DNA of 8,189 nucleotides, taken from NCBI GenBank assembly GCA_038065775.1, contig JBBTQE010000064.1:1-8189 (forward strand), read 5' to 3'. The DNA is from JBBTQE01 sp038065775. Its GTDB lineage: Bacteria; Patescibacteriota; Patescibacteriia; Magasanikbacterales; GWA2-37-8. The notes beneath the pieces were generated by a model. That model had not been told where the DNA came from. It searched no databases and was given only the letters and a program-made list of their open reading frames with translations. Shown here one piece after another: positions 1-6,866 of the stretch. Position 1 is the first letter of the stretch, and each line of letters begins with the position of its first letter. A program made the translations under genes and the position numbers.

Positions 1-2150
1 GATGAATTATCTGTTGTTGAAACAGTAACAATGGCCGGAGAAACAGAAGCGTCTATGGTTACAGAAGTAGTCGCGGTGCCAGAAGGCGGGCCTGTGTCTA
101 AAATAAAAACCGAAGAAGTGGCGGACGCCGTATTATTGACAAGCTCATTATCATTTAAAGTGATTTTAATCACAGCGTTAGCGTCATAAGTCGCGGTTCC
201 CAAATCAGTTGCCGGAGTCCATGTGGCTGTATGCGTAGTCCATGTGGATGTGGCCACAGCATTTGCTATGCCGGTTCCGGCTGGAAACGCGGTTATGCTC
301 ACACAGCCGGTGGTGGTGGCATTCGCGCAATATTGAAAAGTGGTGCTTACGGAATTTGGATTTGTTGTGCCTGTGTCTGTGTCAGAATCCCGAACTTGAT
401 ATGAAATGGTTACTGTGCCATCTGTGTTTGGAGTTGAAGAAACCGACTGGGCCTCTGGCGGAGCGTTGACGACATATTTAATTCTGACTTCGCTGACTGT
501 AGGAGTTCTGTATCTATTCCCAGATGACCCCAACGTAACCTTGTACTGAAACCACTGATCGTTCGCGCCGTCTTCCATCGCGGACGGAATGGCATCAGAT
601 GTGCAAGTAACCGCGCCCGAACTCTTAGTACATCCGGAAGTTGCATTGGTAAAATCAGTCCACGAAGCGGATGACAGTAAAGCCGAAGTTGAGGCGGTTC
701 GCGCAGATACGGTAACCGTCGTATTTGTCGGCAAAGTTGCGTCTTCATCCCAATTGACCTGGCCAATAACATTTGCTGATGATTCGCTGTTAAATGGGGT
801 GGAGGTGAGAGTGCCGGAGGAAATGTATGTTGGTAAGGCAACAGTATTATAATAACCCGGATAAGAGCTATGTACAGATGTAATATATATCGTACTTGAA
901 GCATCTGTCATAATTAGAGGAGTATTCGAACCGTTACCAACAGTCATAACATCTGTTCTACTAGACCATGTGGAGCCACTATCAGTAGAAAAATTAAAAC
1001 CCGTGGTGTATGGACTCACATAACTATAATAAACAACATACAATATGTCTGCAGAATTTATGGCAAGCTGTGGCCTATAAATAGTTGTTGCTGAGATGGC
1101 AACCTTATTTCCCCAATTATTTGAGTTTCTATATGCGAAAGTAGAACCGGATTCATCTGATATATAAACAACATGCACTACACCAGAATTATCTACTACC
1201 ATACTCTTAACAATACTGCTGCCGCTGCTTTGTGGAGTTGATGTAGTAACATCCACCCTGCCAGACCAGGTCGCGCCACTTTCAGTGGAAGTTCGTAAGG
1301 CGATGGTGTGTGCATTTGCTGGCCAGAGAAGCGCTCTTGAATTATAGACCACATATATTGTTCCTGAAGTGATAAAGATGGTTGAATCTTGCGGATAACC
1401 AGTTTCTGCTGTTATGGTTTGCGTAGTTGCCCAGTTATCAGAATTACTCTTATGGATTATGCTAGAATTGCTAATATTTGCTGTTATATGCACTTTGCCG
1501 GATGAATCCAATGCAATACTTCCATCCCAAGTATAAGCCCCTAATGACTGCGGCTGCGCAAAATTATTTGTAGAACTAGCATAAAAAATAGTCCCCCACT
1601 TACTAAACACCATATGGACGACATTTGATGAATCCACAACAAGCCGCGAAGCACTTACGTCATAACTGCCTACACTCTCTGAAACTGCTACCGGAGTAGA
1701 CCATGCCACGCCATCGGTAGAAGTGCGAAAAAAAACTTCCCGTCGTGTTGTGCTTGCTGATTCCGTTAAATATGATATATAAAAAATACCATTGGAATCT
1801 TTTACCATTGAAATACCGTTATAAAACATTGAAGAAACAATATTTGTTGCCGCGCTTACTGTCAAAGCCGAACTTGTCGCAAGCGTCAACGAATTCCCCA
1901 CAACCAAATTCGTGGATGTTACATAATTCGCCCAGTTATTTTGGTCGCTTGTATGCGTGGCCGAGGCCGTGGTGCTGGCAGTATTCCATGCGGTTTGGGT
2001 AAACGTAAAAGTCGCGCCCTGCGCCGTCTGTTCCGGCCGCGGCTGAAAAACATTTACCAAAATCACGGCAATCAAAACAACGGCCAGCAGGGCGTGGAAG
2101 TGGCGATGCTGTCTGTTAAATAAATTTTCCAACGCAAAAAATCTCTTCAT
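1..2150 (-). CDS. Large secreted surface protein with seven-bladed BNR-type propeller and Ig-like modules (partial, C-terminus beyond left edge)
   Basis: The minus-strand frame is open without a stop from the ATG at 2148-2150 to the left edge, giving about 716 codons. Order of parts: basic n-region, hydrophobic core at about residues 20-35 (LLAVVLIAVILVNVF) and a possible signal peptidase site after AQG or AQGA near 46; a Trp-containing segment (about 47-95); seven propeller-like repeats (about 105-440) with Asp-boxes STDGVAW at 144, STESGATW at 288 and STDSGSTW at 388; a beta-sandwich-like region (about 447-560); then Ig-like sequence ending with an ILDTGPP motif followed by TIDASVSPAIVTV. 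It is rich in Ser and Thr, and its only four cysteines form two close pairs. An in-frame ATG at 2199-2201 would add 17 residues; a stop at 2205-2207 limits the frame. It is transcribed away from the pilus operon. Inferred role: exported binding or adhesion protein. No sialidase active site is recognisable, so an enzyme is unlikely. The cell-surface anchor is not visible. Confidence 0.88.
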   Translation of the reverse strand, partial: MKRFFALENLFNRQHRHFHALLAVVLIAVILVNVFQPRPEQTAQGATFTFTQTAWNTASTTASATHTSDQNNWANYVTSTNLVVGNSLTLATSSALTVSAATNIVSSMFYNGISMVKDSNGIFYISYLTESASTTRREVFFRTSTDGVAWSTPVAVSESVGSYDVSASRLVVDSSNVVHMVFSKWGTIFYASSTNNFAQPQSLGAYTWDGSIALDSSGKVHITANISNSSIIHKSNSDNWATTQTITAETGYPQDSTIFITSGTIYVVYNSRALLWPANAHTIALRTSTESGATWSGRVDVTTSTPQSSGSSIVKSMVVDNSGVVHVVYISDESGSTFAYRNSNNWGNKVAISATTIYRPQLAINSADILYVVYYSYVSPYTTGFNFSTDSGSTWSSRTDVMTVGNGSNTPLIMTDASSTIYITSVHSSYPGYYNTVALPTYISSGTLTSTPFNSESSANVIGQVNWDEDATLPTNTTVTVSARTASTSALLSSASWTDFTNATSGCTKSSGAVTCTSDAIPSAMEDGANDQWFQYKVTLGSSGNRYRTPTVSEVRIKYVVNAPPEAQSVSSTPNTDGTVTISYQVRDSDTDTGTTNPNSVSTTFQYCANATTTGCVSITAFPAGTGIANAVATSTWTTHTATWTPATDLGTATYDANAVIKITLNDNELVNNTASATSSVFILDTGPPSGTATTSVTIDASVSPAIVTVSTTDNS
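858..1835 (-). repeat. Seven degenerate ~50-residue protein repeats (predicted beta-propeller blades)
   Basis: Within the minus-strand surface protein a motif of the form D-S-x-G-x-V/I-Y/H-V/I-V-Y recurs seven times, with its Asp-equivalent residue at about 118 (DSNGIFYISY), 173 (DSSNVVHMVF), 215 (DSSGKVHITA), 261 (TSGTIYVVY), 320 (DNSGVVHVVY), 365 (NSADILYVVY) and 416 (DASSTIYITS). Spacing is 55, 42, 46, 59, 45 and 51 residues. Asp-box motifs follow copies 1, 4 and 6, and decayed versions (SNSDNW, NSNNWG) follow copies 3 and 5. Regular inner strands with intervening Asp-boxes are characteristic of sialidase/BNR-type propellers. The blade count of seven is my reading and has not been modelled. 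Confidence 0.7.
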
Positions 2151-2234
2151 TCTTCTTCTGATAAAAGTCGGATTTAACCTAAAAATTTTCTTTCTTTTCA
2201 TAGGTTAGAAAAAAATGCTACCTTTCCTAAATGT

Positions 2235-2243
2235 AGTATATCA
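2235..2243 (-). promoter_or_regulatory. Extended -10 promoter for the minus-strand surface protein
   Basis: Read on the minus strand this is TGATATACT: a TGn extension directly in front of a -10 hexamer TATACT (2235-2240). The -35 position at 17-base spacing (2258-2263, TAACTA) matches the consensus poorly, as expected for extended -10 promoters. A start of transcription near 2228 would leave about 27 bases before the upstream ATG (2201) or about 78 before the ATG at 2150. An AGGAAAGG stretch lies at about 2219-2226 but is too far from either ATG to be a clear ribosome site. Confidence 0.55.
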
Positions 2244-2312
2244 CAAATTTTGCGCATTAGTTACTTTCGCCACTGTGGATATCTGTAAAAATTCTTAAAA
2301 ATGCCAATGTGT

Positions 2313-2320
2313 GATATAAT
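2313..2320 (+). promoter_or_regulatory. Extended -10 promoter for the pilus operon
   Basis: TGATATAAT is a perfect TATAAT hexamer (2315-2320) preceded by the TGn extension. The -35 position at 17-base spacing (2292-2297, TTCTTA) matches only three of six consensus bases. Transcription would begin near 2327, only about 11 bases before the pilB ATG at 2338, so the operon mRNA would be almost leaderless. No other promoter-like element is obvious downstream in the tightly packed operon. Confidence 0.65.
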
Positions 2321-2337
2321 GTTTATAATAAACTTCT

Positions 2338-4062
2338 ATGCTTCCCCTAAAAATCCTAAAAAAAATATTAAAAAAATATAAGCTCGGAACCCCGGCTGAT
2401 TTGAAAACGGCTCAAGCCAAAGCGCTGAAGCTGAATAAGCAAATTGAGGAAGTTCTGATTAATGACGGACTTATCAATGAAAATGATTTGTATGAAAAAG
2501 CCGGTCAGTTTTTGGATGTGCCATTTATCAGTTTGCGTGGAAGAGAAATCAGAAAGGAAATTTTAAACTTAATTCCCGGTCCGGTGGCCGGAACACACCA
2601 AGTCATTGCTTTTGATAAAGAAAAAGACGTGCTTAAACTCGCGATGACAGACCCATCGGACATTCAAACAATTGAATTCCTGCGGAGGAAAACCGGATTA
2701 GAATCAAAAATATATATCACTCCTCCCGGAGATCTGAAAGAAGCTCTGCGCATATACCACGCCGAACTTGAAGACGATCTGAAAATAATTCAGGATCCAA
2801 CGGGAAGCATCGTTGGCGGCGACCTGAAAAAAGCCGCCGAAGAAGTGCCTACCATCAATATCGTGAACAGCCTGCTTGAGCACGCGGTTTATGAATCTGC
2901 TTCTGATATCCACATTGAACCAACAGAAAAAGAAGTAACCGTAAGATACAGAATTGACGGCGTGCTTAAACCGATAATGACTTTGCCAAAAAATGTGCAA
3001 AACGGCTTGATTGCAAGAATTAAAATATTGTCCAATTTAAAAATTGATGAGCACATGATTCCGCAAGACGGCCGTTTCAAGATTCAGGTGCAGGAAGAAA
3101 AGCTGGCTTTTCGCGTTTCCATAATTCCGGTTTATGATGGTGAAAAAATTGTAATGCGCTTACTGCACGAGGGCGCGAAACCGCTCTCGTTGGATCAGCT
3201 TGGATTTTTGGACGCGCCAAGAAAAATTTTGGAGACCGCGATAAAAAAACCGCATGGAATGATACTTGTCACCGGTCCGACCGGTTCGGGCAAAACAACC
3301 ACACTTTACTCTGTGTTGGGAATTTTAAATCAGCCGGGAGTAAATATTTCCACGATTGAAGACCCGATTGAATACAGAATGCAGGGGGTCAACCAAAGCC
3401 AAATAAATCCTAAAGTCGGATTTACTTTTGCCTCGGGCTTGCGCGCCTTCCTTCGCCAAGACCCGAATATAATAATGGTTGGAGAAATCCGCGACCAGGA
3501 AACCGCCGAAATCGCCATCCACGCGGCCATGACCGGCCACCTGGTGCTTTCAACCTTGCATACCAATGACGCGCCGACAACCCTGCCCCGTTTGGTGGAT
3601 ATGGGCGTGCCTCCTTTTTTGGTTGCCTACACGACCAACATAGTCGCGGCCCAACGTCTTGTCAGAAAAATTTGTACTTATTGTAAAAAAGCGTTCTATT
3701 TGGATCAAAACGCGGCAACTAAACTTGAAAAAGTATTTGACGTAAAAAAACTTTCAAAACTTTTTAAGGATAATATAAAAGATATTAAAGACGCGGACGA
3801 GCAACTCCAAAAAATAGCTTTTTATAAGGGCGAGGGATGCAGTCGTTGCGGAAAAACCGGCTACAAAGGACGAATAGGCATCTACGAAATTTTGGAAATT
3901 GACGACGAACTGACCAGAAAAATCAACGCTCACGCGACAGCCGATGATATAAAAATTTACGCGCGCGAACACGGAATGATAACCATGCTGGAAGACGGCT
4001 TAATCAAAGCAAAAATTGGGATAACAACTCTCAACGAAGTTTTGAGAGTGACAAAAGAATAA
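2338..4062 (+). CDS. pilB: Type IV pilus assembly ATPase PilB (GspE/T2SSE family)
   Basis: This hexameric cytoplasmic ATPase powers pilus extension by driving the PilC platform. The 574 residues match the usual family length of about 560-580. The N-terminal regulatory domain covers about 1-140. The ATPase part has ASDIHIEP (188-195) followed by RYRIDG, Walker A GPTGSGKTT (313-321), Asp box TIEDPIEYR (339-347), Walker B region ending MVGEIRD (380-386), and His box HLVLSTLHTND (401-411). A zinc-binding tetracysteine module is formed by C446/C449 and C501/C504. The N-terminal domain and the zinc module distinguish it from the retraction ATPase PilT. An in-frame TAA at 2329-2331 makes the ATG at 2338 the first possible start. 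No Shine-Dalgarno sequence precedes it, and the predicted transcript start is only about 11 bases upstream. It is the first gene of the operon, 27 bases before pilC. GspE of a type II secretion system is the alternative, disfavoured by the adjacent pilM. Confidence 0.96.
   Translation: MLPLKILKKILKKYKLGTPADLKTAQAKALKLNKQIEEVLINDGLINENDLYEKAGQFLDVPFISLRGREIRKEILNLIPGPVAGTHQVIAFDKEKDVLKLAMTDPSDIQTIEFLRRKTGLESKIYITPPGDLKEALRIYHAELEDDLKIIQDPTGSIVGGDLKKAAEEVPTINIVNSLLEHAVYESASDIHIEPTEKEVTVRYRIDGVLKPIMTLPKNVQNGLIARIKILSNLKIDEHMIPQDGRFKIQVQEEKLAFRVSIIPVYDGEKIVMRLLHEGAKPLSLDQLGFLDAPRKILETAIKKPHGMILVTGPTGSGKTTTLYSVLGILNQPGVNISTIEDPIEYRMQGVNQSQINPKVGFTFASGLRAFLRQDPNIIMVGEIRDQETAEIAIHAAMTGHLVLSTLHTNDAPTTLPRLVDMGVPPFLVAYTTNIVAAQRLVRKICTYCKKAFYLDQNAATKLEKVFDVKKLSKLFKDNIKDIKDADEQLQKIAFYKGEGCSRCGKTGYKGRIGIYEILEIDDELTRKINAHATADDIKIYAREHGMITMLEDGLIKAKIGITTLNEVLRVTKE
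4027..4049 (+). other. Inverted repeat in the 3' end of pilB
   Basis: ACTCTCAA (4027-4034) and TTGAGAGT (4042-4049) are perfect 8-base inverted arms around a 7-base loop, inside the last codons of pilB. The following bases are A-rich, not a T tract, so it does not look like an intrinsic terminator on the plus strand. It could form an mRNA hairpin at the pilB-pilC boundary, or be chance. Confidence 0.35.
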
Positions 4063-4089
4063 AAAATCCCAAACGAAAAATTTTATATT

Positions 4090-5205
4090 ATGTTTGGAAA
4101 ACCAAAAAAACCGCGAAGGCTTTCTCCATTTGAACAAAAACTGAACAACTGGATTGAAGACCATTTAAAAAGAATCGCGATGGTTCAGAAGATTCTTTTT
4201 GTTGATCATCTGAAAACAATGGTGAGGGCCGGACTATCCATCATTGACGCTCTTAAAATTCTAAGCGAAGAAATTGAAAGTAAAAAATTCAAACGAATCA
4301 TCGGACAAATAAAAACCGGCGTTGAGCAAGGACTGCAATTAAGCGAAGTGCTGGCGAAATATCCAAAAGTTTTCCCGCCGATTTATGTCAGCATGATTGC
4401 GGCCGGAGAAACCGCTGGAAAAATGGAAAACGCTCTTGAGCAGGTTCATATCCAAATGAAAAAAAGCCACGAGCTGACATCTAAAATACGAGGCGCTATG
4501 ATGTACCCGGCCGTGATTCTTGTCGCAATGATGGGAATCTCCGTTGAAGTCGTTGTCTTCATCCTGCCAAAACTGATGGTGATGTTTAAAGAATTTGAAG
4601 TTCAGCTTCCGCTTCCAACTAGAATTCTGATTTTTATTACCGATTCAGTGCAAGTATACGGATTGTGGATTCTAATTGGAATTATCGCTTTAATAGTTTT
4701 GGCTGTTTGGCTTATCAAAAAACCAAAAATTAAGAAAATTGTTCACACGATTAATTTAAAACTGCCGATTATAGGCTCGGTCATCAAAAAAATAAATTTG
4801 GCTCGCTTTACATTGACTTTATCTTCTCTTTTGGAAAGCACGATACCGATTATAGACGCGACAAGAATCACGTCAGATGTTTTGGGCAATGTCAATTACA
4901 GAGAAAGCTTGCTCGCCGTGTCGGAATCTTTAAAAAAAGGCATCCCGCTGTCAGAAGTTCTGCGGGAATACTCCAATATTTTTCCGCCGATGGTTACCGA
5001 AATGATTATGGTTGGCGAGAGATCCGGCAAAACCGAGGATATGCTTAGAGAATTGGCGGAATATTACGGCAACGAGGTTGACACAACCATGAAAAACTTT
5101 ACGACTATTATTGAGCCGATTATTATTCTGATTTTGGGCTTGGCAGTCGCCGGCATCGCCGTAGCGGTTATAATGCCCATGTATTCTCTGACGCAAAATG
5201 TATGA
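4090..5205 (+). CDS. pilC: Type IV pilus inner-membrane platform protein PilC (GspF family)
   Basis: PilC is the polytopic membrane platform on which PilB acts and from which pilin subunits are inserted into the growing fibre. The 371-residue protein has the typical two tandem T2SSF domains, about residues 37-160 and 238-362. Each carries the family signature: AAGETAGKMENAL at 104-116 and MVGERSGKTEDML at 307-319. Hydrophobic helices lie at about 138-160, 179-209 (probably one membrane pass plus a flanking segment) and 339-363. The basic N-terminus (GKPKKPRR) is cytoplasmic. Length is slightly below the usual ~400 because the N-terminal tail is short. It follows pilB by 27 bases with no Shine-Dalgarno motif. 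The end is a tandem stop TGA TAA, and the ATGA overlap with pilM suggests translational coupling. Confidence 0.95.
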   Translation: MFGKPKKPRRLSPFEQKLNNWIEDHLKRIAMVQKILFVDHLKTMVRAGLSIIDALKILSEEIESKKFKRIIGQIKTGVEQGLQLSEVLAKYPKVFPPIYVSMIAAGETAGKMENALEQVHIQMKKSHELTSKIRGAMMYPAVILVAMMGISVEVVVFILPKLMVMFKEFEVQLPLPTRILIFITDSVQVYGLWILIGIIALIVLAVWLIKKPKIKKIVHTINLKLPIIGSVIKKINLARFTLTLSSLLESTIPIIDATRITSDVLGNVNYRESLLAVSESLKKGIPLSEVLREYSNIFPPMVTEMIMVGERSGKTEDMLRELAEYYGNEVDTTMKNFTTIIEPIIILILGLAVAGIAVAVIMPMYSLTQNV

Positions 5206-6311
5206 TAATTCAGAATCCATTCGCCGGAGCATTTGGTTTGGATATAGGAGACCTCTCAATCAAACTGGTTCAACTTGCCCCCGTTTCTTTTTTAAACAAA
5301 AAAAATCTTAAAATTAAAGAATTGAGAGCAACTTCCCTGCCGCCGGGGCTCATAGTAAACGGCGAAATCCAACAGCCGGAACTGGTCAGAAAAAAAATAT
5401 TGCATCTTCTTGGCAAAGAAAGCGCCGGGTATAAAAAATCAATAAGATCTTCATGGGTGGCGGCTAATTTGCCGGAGCCAAAAACTTTTCTAAAATATAT
5501 TGAGATTGAAAATCCGGACAATGACGAAATCACTTCGGTTGATATAGCGTATCACGCGAAAAAACACCTCCCATATGAACTGGAGGAAACTTATATTGAC
5601 TGGCAACGAGTGGAAAAAAAAGACGATTTCGGTAAAACTTCAAAAATTTTGCTGGGAGCGTCTCCAAAAGCAATAACTGATTCTTATGATTATTTATTGG
5701 AAAGCGTTGGATTAAATCCTATTTCTCTTGAAATTGAAGCCATTTCTTTGGCGCGAGCTTTGATCACGGCTGACAAAGATTACAAAGGCGAAGCTAGATG
5801 CATCCTGGATTTAGGAGCAACCCGTTCAAGTTTGATTATCTATGATAATGATTCAATACAATTCAGCACAACTTTAAATTTTTCCGGAGAAATTGTTACA
5901 TCCGCGATTGAGCAAGAACTCAAAATAGACCACATTAGGGCGGAAAATTTAAAAATAGAAAAAGGCCTTAACTACGACTCCATCAATCCAAAGTACCTGC
6001 CAATAGTAACAACGATTGCCGAGGATTTAATCGTAGAACTCAAAACCGCGGTATTATTTTATAAAGAACACTTTAACAATACCAACCCGGTGACCCACAT
6101 AACAATGTGCGGAGGAATGGCAAATTGGAAAAATATAGATAATTTTATTTCCAGAAAATTAAAAATTTCCGCCCATCCCGGCCACCCATGGAAAAATCTG
6201 TTTAACAAATCATTAAAATTTGACCAGGCAAAAAGTTTATCCTTTTCAACGGCCATAGGGCTGGCTTTACGAGCGGTGCAAGATCCATTTCTAAGCGGAT
6301 ATACAAAATAA
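5202..6311 (+). CDS. pilM: Type IV pilus actin-like assembly protein PilM
   Basis: PilM is a cytoplasmic actin/FtsA-fold protein that binds the N-terminal tail of PilN and links the motor to the membrane alignment complex. The 369 residues show the nucleotide-binding elements of the fold: phosphate-1 GLDIGDLSIK (12-21), phosphate-2 ILDLGATRSSLIIY (201-214) and an adenosine-type motif TMCGGMANW (301-309), followed by STAIGLALRAV near the C-terminus. It begins with an NPF motif close to the start. The ATG at 5202 overlaps the pilC stop by four bases (ATGA), a classic coupled junction, and there is no Shine-Dalgarno sequence. A single base separates its stop from the pilN start. FtsA is excluded by the gene context and the PilM-like spacing of motifs. 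Confidence 0.93.
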   Translation: MIIQNPFAGAFGLDIGDLSIKLVQLAPVSFLNKKNLKIKELRATSLPPGLIVNGEIQQPELVRKKILHLLGKESAGYKKSIRSSWVAANLPEPKTFLKYIEIENPDNDEITSVDIAYHAKKHLPYELEETYIDWQRVEKKDDFGKTSKILLGASPKAITDSYDYLLESVGLNPISLEIEAISLARALITADKDYKGEARCILDLGATRSSLIIYDNDSIQFSTTLNFSGEIVTSAIEQELKIDHIRAENLKIEKGLNYDSINPKYLPIVTTIAEDLIVELKTAVLFYKEHFNNTNPVTHITMCGGMANWKNIDNFISRKLKISAHPGHPWKNLFNKSLKFDQAKSLSFSTAIGLALRAVQDPFLSGYTK

Positions 6312-6312
6312 T

Positions 6313-6846
6313 ATGTTAAACCTCAATCTAAATTTATTGCCGCCCCAAAAAAGAAATACTCTTAATTATCTCTTAAATTTTTTGCTGTTAAAAGATGTGC
6401 TCTTGATCATTATCGCGGTTGGATGTTTTCTGACAATAACAGTACTAATGAGCTGGTTTCTTGTGCAAGAAGAATTCGCCAATCTGGCGGAAAGCGCCGT
6501 AGCCGTAGATAGAGAATTTCGCTCTCAAAATATGGAGATCGCGAAAATTAACAAACTATCCAGAGACCTCAACATTTCAAGCAAAAATTTTGAAGCGCTT
6601 ACGCCCAAATTGCTTGAATTGATCAATAGTCTGCCAAACGACATTAAACTGGGTTCGGTTAATATAGATAAGAATAATAAAACGCTCGCTGTTTCCGGTC
6701 TGGCCAAAACACGGGAATCGTACGCGAAGTATCAAGATATTTTTAAAAATCTTTCGTGGATAACAAATTTGCAAGTGCCGGCGACTCAATTATTTGTAAA
6801 AGATAATATTAAATTTGATTTTTCCGCTCAATTGAAAAGCCAGTAA
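6313..6846 (+). CDS. pilN: Type IV pilus membrane alignment protein PilN
   Basis: PilN is a bitopic membrane protein whose short cytoplasmic tail docks into PilM and whose extracytoplasmic part pairs with PilO. The protein starts with the signature tail LNLLPPQKR (residues 6-14), followed by one membrane helix at about 29-51, a helical, probably coiled-coil stretch at about 52-90 and a C-terminal alpha/beta region with ferredoxin-like pattern at about 95-177. The length of 177 fits the family (about 170-200). The overall sequence is divergent, so the assignment rests on the tail motif, topology and position directly after pilM. The start is one base after the pilM stop, preceded by A/T-rich sequence without a Shine-Dalgarno motif. 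Confidence 0.88.
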   Translation: MLNLNLNLLPPQKRNTLNYLLNFLLLKDVLLIIIAVGCFLTITVLMSWFLVQEEFANLAESAVAVDREFRSQNMEIAKINKLSRDLNISSKNFEALTPKLLELINSLPNDIKLGSVNIDKNNKTLAVSGLAKTRESYAKYQDIFKNLSWITNLQVPATQLFVKDNIKFDFSAQLKSQ

Positions 6847-6866
6847 CGCTCGGATGACTAAAAAAT

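Noticed and set aside
410..904. A 164-codon minus-strand frame and the plus-strand frames at 242-469, 589-852, 1745-2002 and 1941-2123
   Set aside because: They lie within the uninterrupted long minus-strand reading frame that has clear protein motifs, and their translations are low-complexity with no recognisable domain.
858..1835. Active sialidase or other glycoside hydrolase
   Set aside because: Asp-boxes are structural and occur in many non-enzymatic propellers. I could not find an arginine triad or the Tyr/Glu pair expected for a sialidase.
2176..2207. AACCT/AGGTT inverted arms near the start of the surface-protein gene as an operator or terminator
   Set aside because: The arms are only five bases with a loop of more than 20 bases, and there is no supporting T tract or second copy.
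2338..4062. Retraction ATPase PilT or a type II secretion GspE
   Set aside because: PilT lacks the long N-terminal domain and the tetracysteine module seen here. The adjacent pilM, pilN and pilO favour a pilus over type II secretion.
5203..5208. TGA at the end of pilC as a sign of, or against, TGA recoding to glycine
   Set aside because: TGA is followed directly by an in-frame TAA, so this site alone is not decisive. Absence of in-frame TGA in all other codons favours the standard bacterial code.
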